64,000 nucleotides of DNA from assembly GCA_020723325.1 (NCBI GenBank), contig DYJD01000009.1, forward strand, positions 124,001-188,000, given 5' to 3'. Numbering within the stretch: position 1 is the first letter of the stretch; every line of letters starts with the position of its first letter. Under the pieces are notes generated by a model. The model saw only the letters and a list, made by a program, of their open reading frames with translations, had not been told where the DNA came from and made no database searches. This DNA comes from Desulfosudis oleivorans (GTDB lineage Bacteria; Desulfobacterota; Desulfobacteria; Desulfobacterales; SURF-7). The position numbers and the translations under genes are program-made. This document shows positions 24,510 to 32,984 of this stretch, piece after piece.

Positions 24510-25817
24510 ATGAATGAAATTGAAATTTTAAAAAAATTAGCTTCAAATCTTACGGAGCGAAAGAGCATTGCAGCACTGAGCAATTATGAAGTTCTGTGTA
24601 ATAATATCTCTTTTTCCCATGACCTTTTGGAGAAAGGCTTAAACTATCTCAGGTATATTGTTTATGAATTTAAAAACAAATTAATCAATGATTCAGTGCG
24701 TTTTGAATACCAAAGTGATAAAGATCTTTCCCCATTCGTATCAATTGTTCCTCGTTTGTTATCAAATGATTTGGAAGTTATAAATAAACTATCCTTGCAT
24801 ACCATCCCAGATGTTCGCGACAATATAAATGAGAGTAACGTTGAAGAACTACATAGAGGATTTATTGAATATAATAATTTGGTTACGGCGACAAGACAGT
24901 TAGTCGATAGCTTAGTAACCGATTCGTATCAAATGCAACTCCTTGATCCAAAGGAATTTAATTATCATGTGCTATTATCGTTAAATAGTTTTGACAAATA
25001 TGCAACAAAATCGCTTCGTCAAGGTCTTTTTAACGATGACGTAAAAGATGCCTTAAACGAATTTCGGAATTTAAGCTTTCGTGACTGGAAGAATTCATCG
25101 ATAACAAAATGTCAGCATCTAAGCTTTGCCAATAAAGTTGATTTTTTGTTTTCAGAATTAAATCGTAACACACCTGAGGATGACTTTTTTAGAGAAGAAA
25201 TAAAAAACCTGTTTAAATTTTCTTCTGAGTTTACACATATTGGCTATATTTCGACCTTCTTCACATCTGAATCCGGTTCTCAGCCAATTTTTGGCGGAGA
25301 TAAAAGCCCCTACTTACCAAGCACTGAAAATTTTAGTGAACTGAAATATCAAATTCTTGAAACATGTATAAATTTTATTTTTAAAATCTATGTTCCAAGT
25401 ATAAAATTTTGTGTTGATAAAATGGTATTAGAAAATGAATCAAAGTCTATAGTGGAGTGTTTGGACAATCTTATCAAAATGTTAGATTATGGTATAAAAA
25501 CGAGAAATAATAATTACTATTTCTTTGTTTGCTCATCCCTAATAGGATCGGACAACACGATAGAGTTACCTTGCATATGTGGTCATATTAATAAATGGAA
25601 ACCGCCCCATGATAATAGCGACCTTTTCTGTATTGGGTGTGGGAGTTCATACAACATAATGGCTATGGACGGAGATCCTGGCTACATCATCACTAGTAAC
25701 GGTCCAGCGAGAGTCATTGGTTCAAGTGCCCCTGATTTTAAAGATTTGCCTTTTAGCAAACAGCAGGAACTTATGCAGAAAGTAGCTGAGCTTAAAAAAA
25801 GTTCAAAAGACAACTAA
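24510..25817 (+). CDS. Uncharacterised 435-residue cassette protein with C-terminal zinc ribbon
   Basis: The product is predicted mostly helical and soluble, with E-F-T-H-I-G-Y-I-S near residue 245. Near the C-terminus, C-I-C-G-H-I-N (about 353) and C-I-G-C-G-S (about 375) form a zinc-ribbon-like pair. I do not recognise the family. The coding region is very AT-rich, unlike the host genes. Start ATG 24510 lies 24 bp past the attC-like core. Its stop codon overlaps the next attC. Confidence 0.75.
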   Translation: MNEIEILKKLASNLTERKSIAALSNYEVLCNNISFSHDLLEKGLNYLRYIVYEFKNKLINDSVRFEYQSDKDLSPFVSIVPRLLSNDLEVINKLSLHTIPDVRDNINESNVEELHRGFIEYNNLVTATRQLVDSLVTDSYQMQLLDPKEFNYHVLLSLNSFDKYATKSLRQGLFNDDVKDALNEFRNLSFRDWKNSSITKCQHLSFANKVDFLFSELNRNTPEDDFFREEIKNLFKFSSEFTHIGYISTFFTSESGSQPIFGGDKSPYLPSTENFSELKYQILETCINFIFKIYVPSIKFCVDKMVLENESKSIVECLDNLIKMLDYGIKTRNNNYYFFVCSSLIGSDNTIELPCICGHINKWKPPHDNSDLFCIGCGSSYNIMAMDGDPGYIITSNGPARVIGSSAPDFKDLPFSKQQELMQKVAELKKSSKDN

Positions 25818-25939
25818 CAATCTGCTGGTAGGGACAGCCAGGGCCGAGCCGTTTTGAAAGGTTTCTATGAAATTGTAATTTTAAACATTTAACAAAGGCC
25901 GTGGAAGCCCTGGCTGCCCCACAGCAGCACTTGTTATGG
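25812..25939 (+). other. attC site 4
   Basis: From AACTAAC to GTTATGG. The arms TCTGCTG and CAGCAG, and GCCAGGGC with GCCCTGGC, are well paired, with an unpaired centre of about 55 bases. It overlaps the stop codon of the preceding gene. Confidence 0.85.
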
Positions 25940-25982
25940 TGCAATAATTACAGTAAGGGGAAAGAAGAGGTAGCCGAAGACT

Positions 25983-26804
25983 ATGAGCGATTCTATTAAG
26001 CTCCATGTCATTCACTGTGGCCAGGTTCAAGTTGATATTGCATTGCCTTTCAAACAGAAGACCTTGAATCCTGTGGCTTATACTGGACTATTCAGATCAA
26101 AAAGACATCAAGTTATACTTCCTGTTTCATCTTATCTCATTGAACATCCGAAAGGACTTATTCTGATAGATACCGGTTGGCACACAGATGTCAGGAACAA
26201 TCAAGTCAAATATCTCGGTCGGTTGCATTACATGATCGGTAAGGCCATACTTCCCCAAGGACGGGCCATAAACGAACAGCTTAGTCAACTTGGAATAAAA
26301 CCAAAAGATTTAGACTATGTTATTTTAAGCCACCTGGATACTGATCATGTCAGTGGTTTGAAGTTACTATCTGAATCAAAAAACATAATGGTCAGTGAGG
26401 AAGAACTGCGGGCCGCTAATAAAAGCAAACTGCGTTATATTCACCATATGTGGGAAGACGTAGATGTAAAACCATTTCATATGGCGGTATCGGAATACGG
26501 CCCTCAAGAGCGGTCATTTAATCTGTTCGGTGATGATTCGGTTATATTTGTTCATGTCCCTGGACATAGCCATGGTTTAGTTGCGACCGTAATACAAAGA
26601 AATGATAAATTTGTTATGTTAACAAGTGATTGTGGCTACGCAACAAAGTCGTGGGAACAATTGATTCTGCCTAGTGTAATGGTTAACAAGAAACAATTGA
26701 CATACTCACTGCGATGGGAAAGGGAAATGTCGCAAAAAAAGAACTGTATAAAAGCCATTGCAAACCATGATACAGATATAGAGCCACACATAATTGAAAT
26801 ATGA
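25983..26804 (+). CDS. Metallo-beta-lactamase-fold hydrolase, N-acyl-homoserine-lactonase-like
   Basis: The 273-residue protein has the metal-binding motif H-L-D-T-D-H at about residues 116-121, followed by P-G-H-S-H-G near 194, D in T-S-D-C-G-Y-A near 217, and a late histidine in A-N-H-D-T-D. The spacing and H-x-D-x-D-H pattern match the AHL lactonase branch (AiiA/AttM-like), which opens the lactone ring of quorum-sensing signals. The substrate here is inferred only. The gene is a cassette of its own, bounded by attC sites on both sides. Confidence 0.88.
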   Translation: MSDSIKLHVIHCGQVQVDIALPFKQKTLNPVAYTGLFRSKRHQVILPVSSYLIEHPKGLILIDTGWHTDVRNNQVKYLGRLHYMIGKAILPQGRAINEQLSQLGIKPKDLDYVILSHLDTDHVSGLKLLSESKNIMVSEEELRAANKSKLRYIHHMWEDVDVKPFHMAVSEYGPQERSFNLFGDDSVIFVHVPGHSHGLVATVIQRNDKFVMLTSDCGYATKSWEQLILPSVMVNKKQLTYSLRWEREMSQKKNCIKAIANHDTDIEPHIIEI

Positions 26805-26816
26805 TTATTGAAAACC

Positions 26817-26880
26817 ACATAACCATGCTTTTTTGCAGCGGAGCGCAAAAAACCGCGCCCGCTGAAAAGCGCCGTTCGCT
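26817..26880 (+). other. attC site 5
   Basis: From ACATAAC to GTTCGCT. GCAGCGGAGCGC and GCGCCCGCTG form the stem. Its inner sequence is close to that of site 8 (31492-31552). Confidence 0.75.
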
Positions 26881-26891
26881 TTCGGAGAATA

Positions 26892-27191
26892 ATGAAACCA
26901 GGATCGAAAGATAAGAAAATAGAGATATTAATTTCTGGAATAGAGCTTTCGGAATTACAACGCCATACTTCCTCAATGGTTGAGGCTTTTGGTCTTGATC
27001 GCCGAATTGACAATTATCAAGGGAAGCGTCCTATAGGGTTTTATAGATGGGATTTAGACTGTCTGATAGATGTCATAGATATTGCCTTGGATGACCCAAG
27101 GGATTATCCTGATAGAAATAGCGAAGAATATAAGGCATTAAAAAAACTACATGTTCGATTGAAAGATGAATATCAGAGAAATTTTGATTAA
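26892..27191 (+). CDS. Uncharacterised 99-residue cassette protein
   Basis: The start ATG 26892 is 12 bases after the attC core. The product is small, charged and soluble, with Y-R-W-D-L-D-C-L-I-D-V-I-D-I-A in the centre and helix-forming ends. No family recognised. It is bounded by attC sites on both sides. Confidence 0.65.
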   Translation: MKPGSKDKKIEILISGIELSELQRHTSSMVEAFGLDRRIDNYQGKRPIGFYRWDLDCLIDVIDIALDDPRDYPDRNSEEYKALKKLHVRLKDEYQRNFD

Positions 27192-27197
27192 TCAAAA

Positions 27198-27256
27198 AGC
27201 GAACAAATCACTGGTGCCGACCCAAAAAGCTGGGCGGCACAGTTCAACCGTTCGGT
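27198..27256 (+). other. attC site 6
   Basis: The 59-bp site runs from AGCGAAC to GTTCGGT. GGTGCCG and CGGCAC pair around a short loop containing CCCAAAAAGCTGGG. The end core is identical to that of leader copy 2. Confidence 0.75.
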
Positions 27257-27359
27257 GGCAAGGTAGAGCACACAGTCATAGGAAAAGTCAAATCTGACAC
27301 AATATGCCCTCTCTGTCGAAGTCACTTGATAAACAGATGGCATTGTACTGGGGGAGTGA

Positions 27360-30300
27360 ATGTCACTTAGGATGAAAGATGAGCGTGAAAGGATTACTCC
27401 ATCAACCTTCATGCGGCAGCTGCGTCCTGAATATTATTCTGACACGGCCGATCGAACAACTTACCAACTTGACGCGCCGACATTTGAATATCACCTCGAC
27501 ACAATCACGGCGCGTAACCAAACCCACCAGTTCGAAATCTTTTGCCGCAAGCTGTGCGAGCGCACAATCTGCCCAAATCTAAAACCCGCTACCGGGCCGG
27601 AGGGTGGCGGAGACAGTAAAGCCGATACCGAAACTATTCCGATCGCTGAAGAGATCGCAACCCTCTATTATGTCGGCGAGCCCAATGCCTGTAGAGAGCG
27701 CTGGGCATTCGCTTTTAGTGCAAAGAGGAAATGGACAGAGAAAGTACGCAGCGACGTGACCGGTATAGTCGCAACTCACCGCGGATATCAGAAAATTTAC
27801 TTCATTACCGCGCAGTTCGCACGTGCCAAGGTTCGCGCCCGCTTTGAGGACGAACTCACTAAGCAGCATGGCGCGAATGTCATTATTCTCGACAGGACAT
27901 GGATCGTAGAGCAAGTCATCAACGGCGACCGCAAGGATCTCGCATTCAATTATCTGGGCGTAGGACAGGAGATAGCAGACACGTGTCGTATAGGCCCATC
28001 TGATTATTCTCGCGCGCAGCAGCTCGACGATATCGAGAGAGAACTCTGCAATCCGCAGTCATTTGAAGGCATGAAGCTACAGCGCGTGACCGAGGCTTTG
28101 GTCGCAGCTAAGCTGTCTCGTAATCTTGAACGGCCCCGGACTGAGACTGATGGGAGGTTTGTGCGTGCTATTCGCCTCGCCGAAGCCGATGGAACATACC
28201 GACAGCGGCTCGAGGCGAGCTATGAGCGAATCTGGACAGGCTTTTGGTGGTTCGATGACATTACGCTTCTGAACACTAGTTACGACAAGTTCGAGACTCT
28301 CGCGCTGGAGACTGATCATGCAAGGAACCTCGAGTTACTATGTAATCTCGCTCAGCTCCTATTCAACGCAGTTATCCACGGCCACCTAACTGCCGACGAA
28401 GCCAACCTTGTTGAGCGTGTTGCACGGTTGACCCATCGACTGGACGCTATGGCCAAAGACACCGAACGTCCAAACAATGCCTTGGAAGCGCGAACCTCGT
28501 TACTGCTGATACGGGTAAATCAAGCCATTATCGATAGCGATCCTGCCGCACTTGTCGAGCTTTGGCCTCAATTTTCTGAGGTCATAGAACAGGCGAAGGG
28601 ATTGGGGGAGTTTACTGCGGATCGCTTGATACAAATGATCGAAGTCTTCGGCAATGTCGCGGCCAACGACCCCGGCTATGCCAACCTCGTCGACCAGCTC
28701 TCGACATTTGTTTCGGAGCGCACCAGCGAGGCCCAAGGCGCACTTGTCCTTCTCAAGCGTGCCCAGCAGTTGGACTTCGAAGACTGTTTCGAAATGATAC
28801 GCTTGCTTGGCAGAGCTGGTCATCAGCTCACCAAGAAAGAATACACAGGGTCCCTGATTGAGGCGATGCGGTTGCTTTCGCTTGCATATCGCAGCGCCGG
28901 TTTGCTCTGGGCGGCTCGCGCCAGCTGCATCTTTGCGATCGCATCGATCTTTATAGAAGCCGAAGAGTACAGCAACCTTCCCGCTTCGGTTGTGCCCACT
29001 ATTATGTTACTCGGTTGGATCACGGTCGAGCTTCGGCATTTACCCGATACGTTCGAGGCCATACGGCTGGTTCGGGGGTGTGTCGCCACCCTACCTCTCA
29101 GCGATTCGTCGAAAGAGCTCGCAGATAAGCGCTTGCAGGAATTCGATATGGTGCTCAGCAGCCAGATCATGAACTTTACGGAGGCTGAACTCCAACAATC
29201 TGCCGGACTCCCCGACGTGTTGGGTGGTCTCGGCCTGCACCACAGCCGATCATCGCTCCTTTACGCGCTAGGTTATGAGCAGAAACTGCGCGACGAAGGG
29301 TGGATCCCGTCTAAAGAAACGCCAGAAGAAGTAGCCGAACTATTTACTCTGCTCGCGAGCCAACCCGCTTCAGAGAATCTGCGTAGTATAGTCATCATCA
29401 ATGAACCGAGATCTCAGAGCTATGTATCGATGGTGTTGGGTATACGAATCGAGGTACAGCATCAAGGATCCGAAGCTGCAACGCTCGCCGCTGAGGCAGT
29501 GATCGGTTCGATTGAAGCACTATTTGCGACCACGATTAATTTTGATGCCCCGCCGCATACAGAGGCGTTCACCATCATGATTGAAGAGAACGCCGACGGT
29601 TCTGCGCCTACCTTCACCGTCGATCCAGAGCAAATGACGGCGGCTGTTCACTGGCCCTCTGGTTTGCTGCCTGCGACATATGGGAAACAAGACGAAATCC
29701 AAAAAATGCTCGTGAGTCTCGCAGGAACCATCTTTACTGTCACTTGCGCTGTAAAGGACATAGATGCCATCTTCACACGCTTCTTCAGCGACGATGCGGT
29801 ACTCCACCGAATCGCAATGATCGCGGTGGCCGGGAATAGCCACAGTCGATTATTCGAAACCAGCGTAACTCGGCTGAGTGACTGGACAGAGTTGACTGAG
29901 AATACATTCTCCCTACAGCCTTTACATCCCAAAATCGTCCGCCGTAAGCTCAAGTCGAGGGAGGATGAGAGAGAAGAAAAGGAGCAGCCAGCTGTCAACA
30001 TAGGAAATTTGATCCCATCGAGGGACCATCGCGACCTCACAGTACACTCGATCATTGACATTCATTTATGGGACCGCGCTGGCTGGTCTGGAACCGCCTT
30101 CGCCGATTGGGGTGCACCCTATCCCCCCGCGATCGCTCTGCTATTTACCGACGCCGACGCGGGCAGGAAAATCTTCGAGCGGTGGCAAGAACGCTTTGGC
30201 CGGATTGATAAGCAGGATGATATATACTTGGCAATAGTGCGTGGCATCTCTTCAGACAATCCCGCTCACTATCGAGTTTTGATTACTTCGAACATGAGGC

Positions 30301-30581
30301 CCAAGGACGAGTTGCCCAACGGGCAGCAACTCATGGTCGTATGCCGAATGAATACGATGCACGCGGAATCCGATGCTAACCTCGTTCATTTTCTCGAAGC
30401 GTATGGCAGATCCGGAAGATACGCGTTACTTCCTGCTGTCTGGAAAGGCGAAGGGAAACCCGAGTTTCTTTCAGACCTGACAATCTTTAAACGAAAATTG
30501 AGCGTTAAAGAAGCGTCCGAGATTGGCGACAATGACATCGAGATGATGGCGCTCAAACCAGATCACGATTTTAATCGGTAA
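27360..30581 (+). CDS. Large protein with Mrr-like nuclease signature; possible defence gene
   Basis: The 1073-residue protein starts at ATG 27360 behind GGGGGAG. Residues 55-130 contain F-E-I-F-C-R-K-L, P-E-G-G-G-D-S-K-A-D and W-A-F-A-F-S-A-K-R-K-W, which fit the D-x(n)-[EQS]-x-K core of Mrr-like PD-(D/E)XK endonucleases, with E59, D85 and K122 as candidate catalytic residues. Residues about 230-640 are helical and repeat-like. No Walker A motif of a STAND ATPase was seen. Architecture of nuclease plus helical sensor is common in anti-phage proteins; that role is inference. Its GC is higher than that of neighbouring cassettes. Confidence 0.75.
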   Translation: MSLRMKDERERITPSTFMRQLRPEYYSDTADRTTYQLDAPTFEYHLDTITARNQTHQFEIFCRKLCERTICPNLKPATGPEGGGDSKADTETIPIAEEIATLYYVGEPNACRERWAFAFSAKRKWTEKVRSDVTGIVATHRGYQKIYFITAQFARAKVRARFEDELTKQHGANVIILDRTWIVEQVINGDRKDLAFNYLGVGQEIADTCRIGPSDYSRAQQLDDIERELCNPQSFEGMKLQRVTEALVAAKLSRNLERPRTETDGRFVRAIRLAEADGTYRQRLEASYERIWTGFWWFDDITLLNTSYDKFETLALETDHARNLELLCNLAQLLFNAVIHGHLTADEANLVERVARLTHRLDAMAKDTERPNNALEARTSLLLIRVNQAIIDSDPAALVELWPQFSEVIEQAKGLGEFTADRLIQMIEVFGNVAANDPGYANLVDQLSTFVSERTSEAQGALVLLKRAQQLDFEDCFEMIRLLGRAGHQLTKKEYTGSLIEAMRLLSLAYRSAGLLWAARASCIFAIASIFIEAEEYSNLPASVVPTIMLLGWITVELRHLPDTFEAIRLVRGCVATLPLSDSSKELADKRLQEFDMVLSSQIMNFTEAELQQSAGLPDVLGGLGLHHSRSSLLYALGYEQKLRDEGWIPSKETPEEVAELFTLLASQPASENLRSIVIINEPRSQSYVSMVLGIRIEVQHQGSEAATLAAEAVIGSIEALFATTINFDAPPHTEAFTIMIEENADGSAPTFTVDPEQMTAAVHWPSGLLPATYGKQDEIQKMLVSLAGTIFTVTCAVKDIDAIFTRFFSDDAVLHRIAMIAVAGNSHSRLFETSVTRLSDWTELTENTFSLQPLHPKIVRRKLKSREDEREEKEQPAVNIGNLIPSRDHRDLTVHSIIDIHLWDRAGWSGTAFADWGAPYPPAIALLFTDADAGRKIFERWQERFGRIDKQDDIYLAIVRGISSDNPAHYRVLITSNMRPKDELPNGQQLMVVCRMNTMHAESDANLVHFLEAYGRSGRYALLPAVWKGEGKPEFLSDLTIFKRKLSVKEASEIGDNDIEMMALKPDHDFNR

Positions 30582-30663
30582 TGCGAACGCTAACTGAGTT
30601 GCCGCTTTTGTTGAAGACGGGCTTTTGCAGAGCATAATGTGATTCCAGTGTCATCGAACCATG

Positions 30664-30716
30664 CCATTCACTTGGATGGGGATTCCGCTATGCTTCATCC
30701 CCACCGGTGATGGCCG
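30664..30716 (+). other. Imperfect hairpin, possible decayed attC
   Basis: GCCATTCAC with GTGATGGC, and GGATGGGGA with TCATCCCC, form an interrupted stem. CGCTAAC at 30588-30594 could be a remote start, but no GTTRRRY end is present before the next gene. It is either a degraded site or an unrelated hairpin. Confidence 0.35.
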
Positions 30717-30743
30717 CGAACATTACGATAGAAAGGAGTAATC

Positions 30744-30995
30744 ATGAAGGTATGGATCAAGTCATTTGACGTTGAGATGCAAGTAAAATCCAATGGCATT
30801 GAACTCGAAGTTCGCTCAACAGATGACGAACAGCAACTCGGAGACTGTTACGCCACAATGACTGGACTAATTTGGTGTGAAGGAAAAACAGACAAGAAAA
30901 ATGGCGTGAAAGTCAGCTGGCCAGATTTTATTGCTATCTGCAAGACAAAAAAGACTTTAAAGGCTGCCCTGAAAGCTGCAAAAGCATTGGAATGA
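30744..30995 (+). CDS. Uncharacterised 83-residue cassette protein
   Basis: A good GAAAGGAG site precedes ATG 30744. The product starts with two probable beta strands (M-K-V-W-I-K-S-F-D-V-E-M and I-E-L-E-V-R-S) and ends in a Lys/Ala helix. No family recognised. It is followed by a well-formed attC. Confidence 0.7.
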   Translation: MKVWIKSFDVEMQVKSNGIELEVRSTDDEQQLGDCYATMTGLIWCEGKTDKKNGVKVSWPDFIAICKTKKTLKAALKAAKALE

Positions 30996-31005
30996 TAAAA
31001 AGTCA

Positions 31006-31109
31006 TTCTAACCTTTCATTCCAGCGGACGCGCACCAGCACGCTCCGTTCTCGTGAAGTCCGAGGGTCGCGTTCTCAGTGCCACCGCGCCGCTAAATTTA
31101 GCGTTAAGT
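31006..31109 (+). other. attC site 7
   Basis: From TTCTAAC to GTTAAGT, a perfect GTTRRRY. CCAGCGG near the start and CCGCTAAATTTAG near the end supply the arms, with about 60 unpaired or internally folded bases between. Confidence 0.75.
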
Positions 31110-31116
31110 GCATAAA

Positions 31117-31497
31117 ATGAACGACAAGCCATACACTAAAAAAGAAATATCGAATGTAGGTGATGGGCTCCCCGATAGAGGATTATTTTGTCCGAAATGC
31201 AAGGTGCATATTCCGTTATTCGAAGATTTAAAACCTTCTGATGAACATAGAATTAGAAGTTTGATTCGAAGTAACAGAAAAATAATGGCGACAGAAGAGC
31301 TTAGAGTTATAACTGGTTGCCCTTTAAGTTGGGCAAAAATATGGGTCACTCATTCTGGGAAACCAACGGCAGAGTACAATGACACACCTTGTCCATATTG
31401 CGGTAAGCCACTGCGCACGTCTTTGGCCAAACAGTGTCGTCATTGCAAAACAGATTGGCATGATCCAAACAATATAAAAAAACTCGGGAGCACTTAA
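31117..31497 (+). CDS. Small double zinc-ribbon protein (cassette)
   Basis: The 126-residue product starts at ATG 31117, 8 bases after the attC core; a GTG at 31108 lies inside the core and is unlikely. Two cysteine pairs, C-P-K-C near residue 23 and C-P-Y-C-G-K-P-L then C-R-H-C near 95 and 108, indicate treble-clef or zinc-ribbon domains. Between them is a helical segment. No family beyond zinc binding is recognised. Confidence 0.75.
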   Translation: MNDKPYTKKEISNVGDGLPDRGLFCPKCKVHIPLFEDLKPSDEHRIRSLIRSNRKIMATEELRVITGCPLSWAKIWVTHSGKPTAEYNDTPCPYCGKPLRTSLAKQCRHCKTDWHDPNNIKKLGST

Positions 31498-31552
31498 CCT
31501 GCTCTTCCAGCGGAGCGCAAACAGCCGCGTCCGCTGAAAAGCGGCGTAGGGC
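31492..31552 (+). other. attC site 8
   Basis: The start ACTTAAC is a perfect RYYYAAC and overlaps the upstream stop codon. The end reads GTAGGGC, one T short of GTTRRRY, which might reduce its recombination. The stem CCAGCGGA with TCCGCTG resembles site 5. Confidence 0.7.
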
Positions 31553-31565
31553 GAGCGGATTTCAT

Positions 31566-32057
31566 ATGATCTTCGGTAATACAGATTCTATTTCGATTGA
31601 GATTCACCATGAACCTGAAGGTCCTGAATGGATTGGCTTTGGCCGTATGTGTGTATATATACAGGGCAATGTTTTAGGGGATATCACTGAGAACCACTGT
31701 TCGCTATTCCATGCAGTTGAACGCATTTATGAAGTGTCTTTGCAATTAGATGACTTATGGGATGATCGCTTTATCGGGCATACACCAGAAGAGATATTCA
31801 GCTGGATCGATGCTGTTATTTATTCCGGAGATATTGTGGACTGCCAAGGTCGAACTGAGAGGTTTGATTTCCTCACTAATACAGGTGAGCAATTTGATGG
31901 TTTCAAAAGCTTCGTCTACTGTGAGCCTGCGGGTAAGGTATATGTTCCCTTTCGGAACAATAACGGGCAACTATTTGAGCCATCATGTGAGAGATCTGAA
32001 TTCAGAACTGTTGCGGGGAATCTACAATATTGGTTCAAAAACGAAACTAAAAGATAG
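31566..32057 (+). CDS. Imm42-like immunity protein (cassette), tentative
   Basis: The 163-residue product starts M-I-F-G-N-T-D-S-I-S-I-E and continues W-I-G-F-G-R-M-C-V-Y-I-Q-G-N-V-L-G-D-I. That N-terminal pattern (an M-I-F-G-N-like opening, then G-x-F-C-x-x-I-N-G-x-x-I-G-D) resembles Imm42-type immunity proteins, which neutralise polymorphic toxins. No toxin gene is adjacent. This start is 13 bases beyond the attC core. The assignment rests on memory of the family pattern only. Confidence 0.55.
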   Translation: MIFGNTDSISIEIHHEPEGPEWIGFGRMCVYIQGNVLGDITENHCSLFHAVERIYEVSLQLDDLWDDRFIGHTPEEIFSWIDAVIYSGDIVDCQGRTERFDFLTNTGEQFDGFKSFVYCEPAGKVYVPFRNNNGQLFEPSCERSEFRTVAGNLQYWFKNETKR

Positions 32058-32058
32058 C

Positions 32059-32116
32059 GCCCAACAAGGGGCTGTTGCCGACTCGGTTCCCTCGCGGCAA
32101 AGCCCCGGCGTTATAA
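32059..32116 (+). other. attC site 9
   Basis: The start GCCCAAC is a perfect RYYYAAC and the end is GTTATAA. GGGGCT with AGCCCC and TTGCCG with CGGCAA form a well-paired short stem. At 58 bp it is the neatest site in the array. Confidence 0.9.
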
Positions 32117-32119
32117 AAC

Positions 32120-32479
32120 ATGAAGCGATTTCTCAATATTATTTTGCCAATTGTCTTTGTTGCTATAGCTGCTGTTTATCTTAATAGTGCAGCTTTTAGC
32201 GTTTGGGTATCTGGCGGTCCACCAAATGATTACCCAGAAGTTTGGGCATACAGGGCTATGCGGCATTTCTTTTATGGAGCTGGTTTTTTTGTTTTAGCAA
32301 TAACAGTTTTTTGGGCACTCAACGCGAACGCCAAAAGAATAAAGGTTAAATGCGTTATAGGCTCTATTGTTGCACTTATTCTGTTTTCTGCGCCACATTT
32401 GAAGGAGTTTATCGAAATTGATTCTTGTCTTGATCATGGTGGCAAGTGGAACTACAGTTATCATCGCTGTGAGAAATGA
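32120..32479 (+). CDS. Small membrane protein (cassette)
   Basis: The 119-residue product has three hydrophobic segments (about residues 4-24, 46-66 and 74-92). Its polar tail ends in C-L-D-H-G-G-K-W-N-Y-S-Y-H-R-C-E-K, an outward-facing-looking cysteine pair. The start ATG 32120 is 3 bases past the attC core, leaving no room for a ribosome site of its own within the cassette. No family recognised. Confidence 0.65.
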   Translation: MKRFLNIILPIVFVAIAAVYLNSAAFSVWVSGGPPNDYPEVWAYRAMRHFFYGAGFFVLAITVFWALNANAKRIKVKCVIGSIVALILFSAPHLKEFIEIDSCLDHGGKWNYSYHRCEK

Positions 32480-32484
32480 CTTCT

Positions 32485-32519
32485 TTATAACATTGCAGTT
32501 CAGAGGGACAGCGTTATAT
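32485..32519 (+). other. Truncated attC-like site
   Basis: TTATAAC and GTTATAT lie only about 20 bases apart with the weak pair GCAGT/ACAGC between. This is too short for a working attC but sits exactly where one is expected; probably a deleted site. Confidence 0.35.
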
Positions 32520-32538
32520 ACCAGGATATATCGGACAA

Positions 32539-32886
32539 ATGAATAATGAACATGGTGCAGTGTATGAGATTCGGGGCTTTTCAGCCTTGCCAGCCGAAGC
32601 GGTAAAACAATTTGAAAACGCTTTTCTAAAGACTTTTCTGAGGAAAGGGGCTGTTGCCGGGAGCATTCACAGCAGTGGCTGGATGCGAGTTTATGTTGAC
32701 CGAAATTCCGAGTATCCTGATCTTGATTTGGAGATTTTGCCGGAAGGCAGATTGCTTGTTTGTGATATGGATGTGCATAATGCCGATTTATTAAGACAAC
32801 TTTCCAGCCTTATGAATGAATTCCAAGGGCTTTCTCTGATTAAACTCCTTGATGCAGCCAACGGTGATACTGTGACGGATTTATGA
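32539..32886 (+). CDS. Uncharacterised 115-residue cassette protein
   Basis: The product is soluble with a mixed alpha/beta pattern: Y-E-I-R-G-F-S-A-L, then W-M-R-V-Y-V-D-R-N and D-L-E-I-L-P-E-G-R-L-L-V-C-D-M-D-V-H-N. No family recognised. Its stop codon meets the start of the following attC. Confidence 0.65.
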   Translation: MNNEHGAVYEIRGFSALPAEAVKQFENAFLKTFLRKGAVAGSIHSSGWMRVYVDRNSEYPDLDLEILPEGRLLVCDMDVHNADLLRQLSSLMNEFQGLSLIKLLDAANGDTVTDL

Positions 32887-32970
32887 CATATCTAGCGGAT
32901 CGAGCGGTTGTCCATGGGGTCCAAGCAAGCTTATCCGCCGCGGCCAATGCTCATCCGCGGAGCGTTATGT
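32886..32970 (+). other. attC site 10
   Basis: From ACATATC (a mutated ACATAAC) to GTTATGT. GCGGATCGAGC with GCTCATCCGC gives the stem. Start overlaps the previous gene end. Confidence 0.65.
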
Positions 32971-32984
32971 GTCTCAAATAAAAT

